A stretch of DNA of 37,547 bases, taken from positions 1 through 37,547 of the IMG/VR virus record IMGVR_UViG_3300044628_000378; one strand, written 5' to 3'. A program made the position numbers and the translations under genes. The notes under the pieces are model-generated. The model had not been told where the DNA came from. It ran no database searches and saw nothing but the letters and a program-made list of their open reading frames with translations. This document shows, one piece after another, positions 3,633 to 11,621 of this stretch. Source of the stretch: a virus. How positions within the stretch are numbered: the stretch's first letter is position 1; the number at the start of each line of letters is the position of its first letter.

Positions 3633-5927
3633 CTATTTCCCGACGATAGATAACGCAGGTTCGGCACCCTCCGCCATCCGCCGCAGCTCTGACCGCGCAA
3701 GGGTTGCAAACTGAGGGTGGGCGTATACATGCTTCTTGGTTGGGAACTCACGAGAGTGCAGCCGACCACAATCAACCCACCCAGCATCCCGTAGCGCGTG
3801 CATGAGCGCGGCAGGGACGACCTTGACGCCGGAGGGTGCCACGCCTTGCAGCCGGTCGCAGATGGCGTAGAACGGCGAGGCAATGACGCCACGGGCAAAG
3901 TCGCCCTGGCGTTGACGGATCATCTCGACAAGGAACGACTCGGCGGTGCTCATCGCCGACTCGATCATGATGATTTTAGCCTCGGTCATGGGCGGCGCAG
4001 CGCCGGGGTTGAAGGCCGACACATCGCGGGCGTCGAGCCACGCGGTGACAGCTTGGAAGCCGCCCGCGTAGTACCAATTCCAGAGCGCGCGCGCCTCAGC
4101 GGGCGGCATACGGTCGGCCTCGCTCCACACGACGAACCAGCGGCGGTCATCCGAAGGGAGGCTGATAGCCGCGCGTTCGTTGCTGAATGACACCACCAGT
4201 ACGCGGTTCAAAGCATCGTAAGGGTGCAAGCCCTTGCGGTTGACCGTCAGCAGCTCGGGCGGCGCGGCGATCACGGGCTTGAGGCTGTTTTCAAGCGCGC
4301 GGCGGTCTTTAGCCTCGGCCTGACGCAACTCGTTGATAACGATAACCTCAGATTCCAGCGCGTAGCCCCACTGAGAATTCAGCTCCTCGTTACGCACCGT
4401 CGTGACATTGACGCGCTGGTCGCCGCCGATTGCCCAGAAGAAGGGTGCCCAAAGCGTGTCCTTACCGGAGCCTGGCTTGCCCGCGTGCAGCACGGCATGG
4501 TTAATTTTCTGGTTGGCGTGCTGGCGCTTGTAGGCCATCACATCAAGCACATGCTCGCGTTCGGCGGGGTCGGGAATCATGCGCTCGGCGTGAGCGAGCC
4601 ACGGACTGACATCGCCCGCGCTCACCGCAGGCCGCGCGTCGCGCCAGCGGTTGCCGTAGACGACGCCGTTACGGCTGACAAGAATGGACTCGCCAGCGGC
4701 GAATGTGACGCCCGCGAGCACACGCGCGCCCATCGCCTGGCGGTTCTCGTCAAAGCAGACGGACGCTTCGATGCGTCGGTTGTTGTGGATAGAATGGCAG
4801 GTCACATGCCGGTACAGCGCGTTGAACACTCCGCGCGCGATCTCGTGACGCTCGCCTAAGTCGAAATACGCGTCATCGCTGAGAACATACGCGAAACGCT
4901 CGTACCACTTGGACTTCTCGACGCGACCTAGCTCGCGGCGCTCGACTTGGGCGATGACCTCGGCGGCGGTGTCGGGAAACTCCTCGGTTGGGGTGATTTT
5001 CGACAAAGCGGCCTCCATCTTCTTCGCAAGCAGGTCATCACGCAGGCCGTAGCCCGTCTTAGGGCCGCCCTCGGCCTCGACCCAGCGCAGGAACTTCTCG
5101 CTGTTCCAATCGCCGCAATGGCCGTGAAAGCAAGTATAACTGCGCGTGACGGGGTGATACCGCCCTTGCGTGTCGGCAGTGGTGTGCTCGGCGTGGTTCG
5201 GGCACACGACGCCGTACCAGCCCTCGGGGTTGGCCTTGGCGAGCAGCAGCCCGCGCTCCTGTACCCACTCCAACACGCTATCAAGGCCGTCATCTTCGAT
5301 GGCGATGCCTTGGATATGCGCCGTGTCAACCTCGCCAGGCGTAACGCCACAGGCTGTAACAATCTGCGTTACGGTAAACTCGCGGTCGGGGTGGAACTCG
5401 GTGAGTACGGCGGCGAAATTGTCGCGGCCTTCCTTCAGGTTGACGCTGCCTTCGATGCGGAAATTACGCACCGGATTCACCGCGCCGGGGTCGGTGAACC
5501 CAGCCTCGGCCATAGCCTTAATCGCTGCGCTGAACTCGCCCTTGGTCGGCTGATCGTCAAGCGCGAAGGTGTAGCCCCATTGGAAGTTGCCGGGGCTGGT
5601 TTCGAGCTTCCATGTCGGCTCGATCGGCGGTACCTTGGACTTGGTGCCGATGTCATCCAACACCATAAACGCCACGCGCTCGACGTTGGGCGCCGACGCC
5701 GACAGTTTGTCCGTCATGCGGTCAACGATGAACGAGCCGGTGTTGGCGTACCACGCCCCCTCGGGGTTGCGCATGTACTTGCCATAAAGACCTGGCGGCC
5801 ACGTGTAGCGCGGCGTGCCGTCCTTGTGCTTCAGATGCTCGCCCTTGCGGACGATTGGCACCTGGCGTACAAAAAGAATCACTTCCCCTTCTGGGGCGGT
5901 GTTGTTAAGATACTCCGCGAACTTCAT
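3633..5927 (-). CDS. Primase-helicase: AEP-like primase, zinc motif and DUF5906-type SF3-like helicase, 764 aa
   Basis: Residues about 80-180 fit an archaeo-eukaryotic primase fold of the RepB-primase type: VLDDIG (89-94, acidic metal site), SPGNFQWGY (111-119) and RNFRIEGSVN (154-163). A Cys/His cluster follows (C242, H245, C266, H268/H270, C271). The C-terminal half is a P-loop helicase of the DUF5906/NrS-1 type: GKPGSGKDT (Walker A, 483-491), VIVINEL (Walker B-like, 528-534), VVSFSNE (sensor) and DDRRWF (possible arginine finger). It should unwind DNA and lay primers for the neighbouring polymerase, and may be the origin initiator. AGGGG stands 5 nt before the ATG. It is the last gene of the leftward replication operon. 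Confidence 0.88.
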   Translation of the reverse strand: MKFAEYLNNTAPEGEVILFVRQVPIVRKGEHLKHKDGTPRYTWPPGLYGKYMRNPEGAWYANTGSFIVDRMTDKLSASAPNVERVAFMVLDDIGTKSKVPPIEPTWKLETSPGNFQWGYTFALDDQPTKGEFSAAIKAMAEAGFTDPGAVNPVRNFRIEGSVNLKEGRDNFAAVLTEFHPDREFTVTQIVTACGVTPGEVDTAHIQGIAIEDDGLDSVLEWVQERGLLLAKANPEGWYGVVCPNHAEHTTADTQGRYHPVTRSYTCFHGHCGDWNSEKFLRWVEAEGGPKTGYGLRDDLLAKKMEAALSKITPTEEFPDTAAEVIAQVERRELGRVEKSKWYERFAYVLSDDAYFDLGERHEIARGVFNALYRHVTCHSIHNNRRIEASVCFDENRQAMGARVLAGVTFAAGESILVSRNGVVYGNRWRDARPAVSAGDVSPWLAHAERMIPDPAEREHVLDVMAYKRQHANQKINHAVLHAGKPGSGKDTLWAPFFWAIGGDQRVNVTTVRNEELNSQWGYALESEVIVINELRQAEAKDRRALENSLKPVIAAPPELLTVNRKGLHPYDALNRVLVVSFSNERAAISLPSDDRRWFVVWSEADRMPPAEARALWNWYYAGGFQAVTAWLDARDVSAFNPGAAPPMTEAKIIMIESAMSTAESFLVEMIRQRQGDFARGVIASPFYAICDRLQGVAPSGVKVVPAALMHALRDAGWVDCGRLHSREFPTKKHVYAHPQFATLARSELRRMAEGAEPALSIVGK

Positions 5928-5951
5928 TTTGACCCCTATAGTTGTGTGTTT

Positions 5952-5980
5952 AAGCCCGGCCTAACCCGCCGGGCTTTTTT
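5952..5980 (+). terminator. Intrinsic terminator oriented rightward between polA and primase genes
   Basis: AAGCCCGG (5952-5959), 9-nt loop, CCGGGCTT (5969-5976) and a T run to 5980. The T tract follows the stem on the plus strand, so the efficient direction is rightward, antisense to the two flanking genes. On the minus strand the stem is followed only by TTAAACAC. It may block antisense transcripts, or act on leftward mRNA as a stabilising or attenuating hairpin. The T run overlaps the polymerase stop codon. Confidence 0.6.
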
Positions 5981-7973
5981 ATTTACCGTATCGGCTCATA
6001 ATCTTGACGCCGGTCTTGAGCGGGAACCCTTTAGCCCACTCGGGCGCGGTACACATCACTGTATCCAGCACCTCGGCGACAGCCTCGCCGGCCTCGTTCG
6101 CACATTCGATAACGATTTCATCATGCACGTGCAGCACCGTTTGTAAGCCTTGGTTATCTAACTCGCGCAGGCTATGCCTTAGCAGATCGTTAGCCGTGGC
6201 CTGTGTGATGTTCTCGCAGGCAAGCCCTTTCCAAAGCCGCGCGCGGGGCCACTCTTTAGCGTCCTGCGCAGGCTTCCATGCTGCCTTGAGATAACTCACA
6301 CCGTCCGACTCCAGACGGGCGAACGGGTAACATAACACGCGCCCTGATGGCAGCGCGTACCAAAGATGTTGACCGTCAAACATGTACACCACGCGGCCAA
6401 TTGCGAATTCATGGTTGACATTTCGCATGGCGCGGGTGTAAGTGTCTTCAAGCTTTTGCCAATAGCGCACGGCCCACGGGTTAGCCCGCCGCCAACGATC
6501 CACAATGCGCTGCGCCTCGGGCTCGCTCATGTGTACGCCATACGCCCGGCCCATAGCACTGAACGCGCCGACGCCGCCCGCAAAACCAAGGGAGAGGATG
6601 GCGACCTTGCCAATCTGGCGCTGGTCGTCCGTCACGGCGTCCGATGTGGTGTTGTAGATACCCGCCGCTTCACGCTTGTAGATGTCGCCGCCAGCGCGGA
6701 ACACATCCAGCACCGACTCTGCAAGCGGGTCGGCGGAGAGCCAGGGTGTCGCGCGCGCCTCTATAGCTGCCCAGTCGGCCACGACGAAAACGTTACCTCG
6801 GGCGGGGACGAGAGCTGGGCGGAGCATTGATTTAAGAACGTCCGTAACGCGCTTGCCGTATCGGGGCACGATACTGTGACCTCGCACCAAGGCTTGACGG
6901 GTTGCGTCAGGTTCGGTGCTGCACTTACGCGTAAAGTTATGGACTTGTGCCCCGTAGCTTGAAGCACGCCCGGTGGCACTTCCACCAGCAAAAATAAAGG
7001 CTCCTCGGACACGGGCGTCCCCTCCTGCTAGCTGCTTCAAGCGGTTGAACTTAGCCACCGACGATGCCCACAAGTCATCCGCGCACTGCACTACGTCAGC
7101 CACGTCTGGCGGCAACTCATCGGGGTTGTCCATAGCAAGCAGGTTCGCCCGCACGGTTTTGTCAATACTAAACTTCTTCTCGCCGTCTTTATAGACGGTC
7201 ATCAACTTCTTGGCCTCAGGCCCGACGCGCTCCAGCACCCACTCGCGCATCTTGGGACTGCGAACGGTCGTAATCTCGCCCTGCGTCACCTCGGCGACCA
7301 GCCGTTCAATGTCCTGCAATTCAGCTTCCGCGTGACGGATCGCCGCCTCGCAAAGCGGTACATCAACGCCGACACCACGGTCGTTAATGCGCTCGTTGAC
7401 GTGGTAATCGGCTAGCTCGGTGTCCGACAGGTCGCGCATGGCCTTGCTGATTTCGCGCATGGCGCGCACGTCCTGCTCGCAGTAGGCCACCATCTCGGCG
7501 AGCAGGTCAGGGTCGTTGTTGAACGTCCCGTCAGCGCGGGGGATGGACAACTGCCGGATAAGCTGCGCGCCTCGGTAGTCCTTCTTCATCTTGGATGACA
7601 GGGCGCGGCCGATGTCCTCAAGGCTACCAGGCAGGCAGTTGGCCCGCGCCTGTGCAGATGTACAGTAAAACTGCTCTAGCGCAAACGGCATGTCAAGCAC
7701 ATGCCAGAAGATAAGCCGCTCAAACGCGGCGTTATGCGCGCGGATTGGCCCCATCCAGCGCGCCACGCGCTCAGGGAACGGGTACTTGGGCAGCCATGTC
7801 TCAACCTCGCCATCGTCAAAGGCGTAGGACATACAAAGCACCTCGGTGCTCGGGTGCTTGGCGTAGTTGTACGCGCCCGCTGCCGGTAGGTCGCAGCGGC
7901 TGCGGGTCTCGAAATCTAACCAAAGAGTTGCCATAGAAAAGTCGGGGGCCGAGGGCGCCCCCGTCTCCGTCAC
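5979..7973 (-). CDS. Family A DNA polymerase with 3'-5' exonuclease, 664 aa
   Basis: Exonuclease motif I is LDFETRS (D20, E22) and motif III region YCEQDV (about 164-169). Polymerase motif A is VVADWAAIEAR (D400), motif B is RQIGKVAILSLGF (R452, K456) and motif C is HVHDE (615-619). No 5'-nuclease domain. In motif B the residue equivalent to E. coli Phe762 is Leu460, and the Tyr766 equivalent is Phe464. The GTG start at 7973 forms a GTGA overlap with the upstream stop; the internal ATG at codon 14 lacks a ribosome site. It replicates the phage genome together with the downstream primase-helicase. Confidence 0.93.
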   Translation of the reverse strand: MTETGAPSAPDFSMATLWLDFETRSRCDLPAAGAYNYAKHPSTEVLCMSYAFDDGEVETWLPKYPFPERVARWMGPIRAHNAAFERLIFWHVLDMPFALEQFYCTSAQARANCLPGSLEDIGRALSSKMKKDYRGAQLIRQLSIPRADGTFNNDPDLLAEMVAYCEQDVRAMREISKAMRDLSDTELADYHVNERINDRGVGVDVPLCEAAIRHAEAELQDIERLVAEVTQGEITTVRSPKMREWVLERVGPEAKKLMTVYKDGEKKFSIDKTVRANLLAMDNPDELPPDVADVVQCADDLWASSVAKFNRLKQLAGGDARVRGAFIFAGGSATGRASSYGAQVHNFTRKCSTEPDATRQALVRGHSIVPRYGKRVTDVLKSMLRPALVPARGNVFVVADWAAIEARATPWLSADPLAESVLDVFRAGGDIYKREAAGIYNTTSDAVTDDQRQIGKVAILSLGFAGGVGAFSAMGRAYGVHMSEPEAQRIVDRWRRANPWAVRYWQKLEDTYTRAMRNVNHEFAIGRVVYMFDGQHLWYALPSGRVLCYPFARLESDGVSYLKAAWKPAQDAKEWPRARLWKGLACENITQATANDLLRHSLRELDNQGLQTVLHVHDEIVIECANEAGEAVAEVLDTVMCTAPEWAKGFPLKTGVKIMSRYGK

Positions 7974-8617
7974 GCAGCGCGACGCCGGCGGGTCGCAGCG
8001 GCTGGCGGCGGAGTGTCATCCCCACCGTCCGGCTCGTTAGCAACTTCGCCTTCCATGGACACCCACTCGACGATCTCAAAGACCGGCGTGAAGATGCGGC
8101 CATAGCTCTTGTGCTGGTAGTGCTCCTTCTTCAGATGCACGACCGGCACCGGCTTGCTCTGGTCACGCTCGACCTGCGCGGCAATGGCTGCTGCCAAAGC
8201 CTGCACGGCACGCTTGCCGCCCACCGACGTGGTGCTGTAGCGGGCCTCAAGGCCCACATCCTCACCCGAGATGCACTTCAAGCTCATGCCGACCTGCGTC
8301 TCCCAGCCCTTCTTGCTCTGCGGCGGTGCCGGGTCGAGCTCAGGCAGCGGCTGTGACACCGACACCATCTTCTCGCCCAAGACCTCGCCGTCGCCCCAGG
8401 CAATGAAGCCGTGGACGAACGAGAAAGGATTGATTGCCCACTTGCTATCGCCCTCGGCCTCGGTTTGGTCCGCGCCGAAAACCCAGTGGCCGGTCTTGTC
8501 CATCTTGAGGATGGCCGTACCCGCAGGGCCGACATCCACTTCGATGCTGCGAAGGGCGGTGGACAGGGAAGAAACCGCAGGCAATCCTGCTTTTGCAAAC
8601 GCTGTGATATTAGACAT
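7970..8617 (-). CDS. Replication-module protein, 215 aa; possible ssDNA-binding protein
   Basis: AAGGAG 7 nt before the ATG gives a firm start. The protein lies between the DUF2800 nuclease and PolA, overlapping the polymerase start. In the related DUF2800-DUF2815-PolA cassettes this place is taken by the DUF2815 ssDNA-binding protein. I do not see DUF2815 motifs, so the role is positional inference. Visible parts are a central region rich in Trp/Phe and Gly (HWVFGADQ, FSFVHGFIAWGDGE), suggesting a beta-rich fold, and a disordered C-terminus with PPPAAATRRRRAA. The basic tail is unlike the acidic tail of bacterial SSB. Confidence 0.7.
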   Translation of the reverse strand: MSNITAFAKAGLPAVSSLSTALRSIEVDVGPAGTAILKMDKTGHWVFGADQTEAEGDSKWAINPFSFVHGFIAWGDGEVLGEKMVSVSQPLPELDPAPPQSKKGWETQVGMSLKCISGEDVGLEARYSTTSVGGKRAVQALAAAIAAQVERDQSKPVPVVHLKKEHYQHKSYGRIFTPVFEIVEWVSMEGEVANEPDGGDDTPPPAAATRRRRAA

Positions 8618-8628
8618 TACTCTACTCC

Positions 8629-9753
8629 TTACACTAGTTTAGAAAGGGCCGCAGTCAACTGAGACCCGATTTGCAACACGGCGGGCCGGGGATCGCTCTC
8701 CGGTGCCATCGTGTTACCGCTTGAGACCGAGATGACCTGATTGTCCGGCAGGCCGAGCTTCAGCTTTTTAAGCTTCTTCTCGGCTTGTGCCGGCGAAATC
8801 AATGTCGTCTCAGTCACTTCCGTAATCGGCAAGAGCGCCGCAAGCGCCGCCTTTGCCGAGTCCTCATCGCGCCACTGCCGCGTGGCACGCTTGGCGACGA
8901 GCTTATAGCCCGGCACCGAATTACCTGACTCTAGCACCTGCATTGCAAGTGCGCGCAAGTCGCCAATCCAATCTTCAAGCACTGCCGCACGCTCCAGCAT
9001 CTGCCCAAGCTGCGCGGCGTCCAGCTCCTTAATCTGCGTCTGCGTGGCGCGATCGACTGCGCCTGTCATCTGCGGGCAGATGGGCTTGGCGGCGCACCAA
9101 CGGCAGTGCTCGCCAATCTTGAGCGCCGCGTCGGGGCGTTCCGCCTGCTTGACCGCATGCACCAACTCGCGCTCAAACAGCCGCACGCGGTCAAACGATG
9201 TAACCCACCGCTTTACCTGCGGCGGCTGGACAATGATGCACTCAATCTCTTTAACGCCCTTGAATACCCAATCCAGCGCCGGCGTGCGTAGCGCCGCAGC
9301 CGTATAAAATAGAAGTTGAGGGTTTTCCTCCACTTCGACGGCCACGCCATCACCGAATTTCCAATCCAATATAATAGCGCGATCGCCAATCCGACCGATA
9401 AGATCACAAGAGCCAAACACACCCGGCAAAAGATTACCGAAACTGACGGTTTGTTCGACTGCGAACTCAAGTTGCGCGTTTGGGTCGATTTCATTGATTG
9501 CGTCCAAGGCTGGGCGAACCTTCTCATCAACCAGGTCGCCGGTAAGTTTGTGGCCGTTGTACTCCATGTCGAGCACGTGGCGCAGCTCCTTGTCGGAGCC
9601 CAGAAGCTCGGCCATGACGTTGTGCAGCAGCGTGCCTTCGTCAGCGTACTTGCTGCTTGGTTTCGGGGGAACTTTTTGGCAGAGCGCAACGCTGCCGGGG
9701 CAGTTAATCACGCGCTTGGCGGTGGACCCGCCGACTATGTTGCTATGACTCAT
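8629..9753 (-). CDS. DUF2800 PD-(D/E)XK nuclease, Cas4/RecB-like, 374 aa
   Basis: The opening GGSTAKRVINCPGS (residues 8-21) and EGTLLHNVMAELL are hallmark DUF2800 sequences. The nuclease core shows ILDWKFGDG (D-x-K at about 159-164), preceded by a glycine/aspartate strand and followed by NPQLLFYTAAAL. A C-terminal cluster HCRWCAAKPICP with the N-terminal INCPGS cysteine could hold an iron-sulfur cluster as in Cas4/AddB. Expected activity is exonuclease or end-processing in replication or recombination. AAGGAG precedes the ATG; it is the first gene of the leftward replication operon. Confidence 0.88.
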   Translation of the reverse strand: MSHSNIVGGSTAKRVINCPGSVALCQKVPPKPSSKYADEGTLLHNVMAELLGSDKELRHVLDMEYNGHKLTGDLVDEKVRPALDAINEIDPNAQLEFAVEQTVSFGNLLPGVFGSCDLIGRIGDRAIILDWKFGDGVAVEVEENPQLLFYTAAALRTPALDWVFKGVKEIECIIVQPPQVKRWVTSFDRVRLFERELVHAVKQAERPDAALKIGEHCRWCAAKPICPQMTGAVDRATQTQIKELDAAQLGQMLERAAVLEDWIGDLRALAMQVLESGNSVPGYKLVAKRATRQWRDEDSAKAALAALLPITEVTETTLISPAQAEKKLKKLKLGLPDNQVISVSSGNTMAPESDPRPAVLQIGSQLTAALSKLV

Positions 9754-9782
9754 CGAGGACTCTCCTTTAGTGTGTTTGCGTA

Positions 9783-9811
9783 AGCCTAAATCGTACGATT
9801 TGGCTTGTCAA
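9783..9811 (-). promoter_or_regulatory. Leftward promoter of the replication operon
   Basis: On the minus strand: TTGACA (9811-9806), 17-bp spacer, TAGGCT (9788-9783). The perfect -35 compensates a weak -10. The spacer contains the 14-bp palindrome 9788-9801, a good place for an operator. Transcription would start about 20 nt before the nuclease ATG (9753) and its AAGGAG site. Confidence 0.5.
9788..9801. promoter_or_regulatory. 14-bp palindrome AAATCGTACGATTT (operator-like)
   Basis: Perfect palindrome in the divergent intergenic region between the two replication operons. It is flanked by AAGCC/GGCTT, which would pair with a one-base offset in RNA. Ten of its bases (AAATCGTACG) recur at 26466-26475 in the only other sizeable promoter-like gap on the leftward strand. 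Likely a regulatory protein site. Confidence 0.5.
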
Positions 9812-9833
9812 GCGTTCTGTTACATAATAGTAT
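9805..9833 (+). promoter_or_regulatory. Rightward promoter of the VRR-NUC/helicase operon
   Basis: TTGTCA (9805-9810), 17-bp spacer, TAGTAT (9828-9833). Its -35 overlaps that of the divergent leftward promoter. The predicted transcription start, about 9840, coincides with the ATG of the first gene, which would make the mRNA leaderless. Confidence 0.45.
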
Positions 9834-9839
9834 GGAGGC

Positions 9840-10118
9840 ATGAAAGAAGCAGACATCGAACAGCGGTTGGATTGGGCGGTGCAGCGCGCCGGGGGCAAGA
9901 CCTGGAAGTTTGTCAGTCCTGCCAATCGCGGCGTATCGGATCGCATCGTTTGTCTGCCAAACGGCGATACTTGGTTCGTGGAACTGAAGCGCCCCGGCGG
10001 TAAGCGCACGGCGTTGCAGGAGCGGTTTGCTAAAGAGATGGTAGGGCTGCGGCAGAAGTACGCTTTGCTGTCAAGCGCGGAGGAAGTCGATGCTTGGGTT
10101 ACGTCCATATCAGGCTGA
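9840..10118 (+). CDS. VRR-NUC domain nuclease, 92 aa
   Basis: The whole protein is one VRR-NUC domain, the small Holliday-junction-resolvase-like PD-(D/E)XK fold. E7, the NRGVSDRIV block (residues 29-37, catalytic Asp), FVELKRPGG (E-x-K at about 47-55), a Gln in LQERF and a final EEVDAWV helix are all present. It likely cuts branched or recombination intermediates. The ATG at 9840 has GGAGG only one base upstream, too close for normal use. No better start exists, so a leaderless transcript is possible. It overlaps the following helicase by 29 nt. Confidence 0.9.
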   Translation: MKEADIEQRLDWAVQRAGGKTWKFVSPANRGVSDRIVCLPNGDTWFVELKRPGGKRTALQERFAKEMVGLRQKYALLSSAEEVDAWVTSISG

Positions 10119-11427
10119 CGCCGCCGACTTCCTCTACGCCAACGACCGCGCGATGGTGTTGGCGCCCGTAGGCGCTGGCAAGACGGCGCTCACCCTTACG
10201 GCCATGCGCGACGCGCTGCGCGATGGCGTGGTCAAGCGTTGGCTAGTCGTGGCACCGCTGCGTGTGGCGCAGCATGTGTGGCCGGTTGAGGCACCCAAAT
10301 GGACGCCCGATCTCACCCTATCTGTTGCCGTAGGCTCGCCCGCGTGGCGGACTAAAGCACTGGCGTCGGACGCCCGCGTGGTGGTCATCAACTACGACAA
10401 TTTGCAGTGGTTAGCCAAGCAGAAGCTTGACTTTGACGGCGTGGTGTTTGATGAATTGACCCGACTGAAGAATCCGTCAGGGATTCGCTTTAAGGCGATT
10501 CTGAAGGCATTAGAGCCGATTAAAGTTCGCTGGGGGCTGACGGGCAGCTTCACGTCAAACGGCCTTGAGGACGTGTTTGGGCAATGCAAAATCATCAACC
10601 AAAGCCTACTTGGACGCAGCAAAGGCGCTTTTCTGCAACAGTATTTTATTTGTCTCAACCGAGAATATGGCGAGTGGACGCCCGCTACCGGCGCGTTGCC
10701 GCAGGTTATGGCGCGGATCAAGCCCGCGACCTATGTGCTAGAGCCTGGCGAGTACAAAGACAAACTGCCTCCGCTGCACACCGTGACGCTGCGTTGCGAG
10801 TTACTTGACCGCGAGCCCTACGAGAAGATGAAACGGGACTTCATGGTGGAGTTTCCCGACGTTAGAGCCATTGCCACTAACGCTGCCGCCGTCACGGCCA
10901 AGCTACAGCAGATGTCTTCGGGGTTTGTCTATGACACGACCCGCACGGCATCAGACCGCCCCGGCAAGTTTGACGTAACGCAGAAGACGACGTGGTTTTC
11001 AGACCACAAGTTAGAGTTGTTGGAAGACTTGCTCGACGAAAACCAACACGCCAATACGATAATTGTTTACAATTACCAAGCCGAGCTAGAAGTGCTCAAG
11101 CGTTGGTATCCGCAAGCGCGGACGATTGACGAGCCGGGCGTGATTGACGCCTGGAACCGGGGTGAGGTTGAGCTGCTATTGATCCACCCGAAGTCGGCGG
11201 GTCACGGCCTGAACCTTCAGCACGGCGGCTGCCGGATGGTGTTTATGTCGCTGCCGTGGTCGCTTGAGGAATACGAGCAGACAATCGGGCGGCTGCACCG
11301 TAGCGGCCAGCGGCACGATGTGTGGGTCTATGTCCTGCAAACGGGCAAGACGATTGACGAGAAGATTTGGGCGGCGTTGCATGACAAGCGCGCCATGTCG
11401 GACGTAGCAATGTGGGAGCTAAAATGA
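10090..11427 (+). CDS. SNF2/DEAD-type DNA helicase, 445 aa
   Basis: Superfamily 2 motifs occur in order: LRPYQ (Q motif, 4-8), APVGAGKT (Walker A, 25-32), VVAPLRV (motif Ia), FDELT (motif II, an atypical DEAH variant), LTGSF (motif III), IIVYNYQ (motif IV), HPKSAGHGLNLQ (motif V) and QTIGRLHRSGQ (motif VI). The spacing of V and VI matches SNF2-like phage helicases. It probably remodels forks or supports recombination with the overlapping VRR-NUC nuclease. ATG lies inside the upstream gene. The stop overlaps the next ATG. Confidence 0.92.
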   Translation: MLGLRPYQADAADFLYANDRAMVLAPVGAGKTALTLTAMRDALRDGVVKRWLVVAPLRVAQHVWPVEAPKWTPDLTLSVAVGSPAWRTKALASDARVVVINYDNLQWLAKQKLDFDGVVFDELTRLKNPSGIRFKAILKALEPIKVRWGLTGSFTSNGLEDVFGQCKIINQSLLGRSKGAFLQQYFICLNREYGEWTPATGALPQVMARIKPATYVLEPGEYKDKLPPLHTVTLRCELLDREPYEKMKRDFMVEFPDVRAIATNAAAVTAKLQQMSSGFVYDTTRTASDRPGKFDVTQKTTWFSDHKLELLEDLLDENQHANTIIVYNYQAELEVLKRWYPQARTIDEPGVIDAWNRGEVELLLIHPKSAGHGLNLQHGGCRMVFMSLPWSLEEYEQTIGRLHRSGQRHDVWVYVLQTGKTIDEKIWAALHDKRAMSDVAMWELK

Positions 11428-11621
11428 ACTGGCGCGAACTGAACGCACAACTGAACCAAATGACCGAAACTGAGGTCAAAGGCCTCCTCGACGTGGAGCT
11501 GGTTGACCGCCAGCGCGTCACGTTTGTCGAGCGGCTGCACCAGCGTTATTGCACCCTGCGCGCGACGCGAGAGCGGGCTGAGATGATGGCTCTACTAGCC
11601 CCGCCCGCGCAGGTAGCGTAA
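11424..11621 (+). CDS. Small helical protein, 65 aa
   Basis: ATGA overlap with the helicase stop. GGAG at 11415-11418 is a suitable ribosome site. The in-frame GTG at 11412 is less likely because it lies within the ribosome site region. The product is helical and charged (MNWRELNAQLNQMTETEVKGLLDVE...), with no cysteine cluster. Similar short helical proteins often follow phage helicases, but their function is unknown. The last 27 bases overlap the convergent phosphoesterase gene. Confidence 0.7.
   Translation: MNWRELNAQLNQMTETEVKGLLDVELVDRQRVTFVERLHQRYCTLRATRERAEMMALLAPPAQVA

Noticed and set aside
3588-3653. 21-aa hydrophobic peptide MYLLLTIAAAVLVEWLFPDDR
   Set aside because: Very short, weak ribosome site, and its end overlaps the convergent primase stop. 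Could be real, but without conservation data it is not supported.
4947-6146. Long 399-codon plus-strand open frame opposite the primase and polymerase genes
   Set aside because: Antisense shadow of GC-rich genes: the opposite strand has full motif support for a primase-helicase and PolA, and the frame spans their gap.
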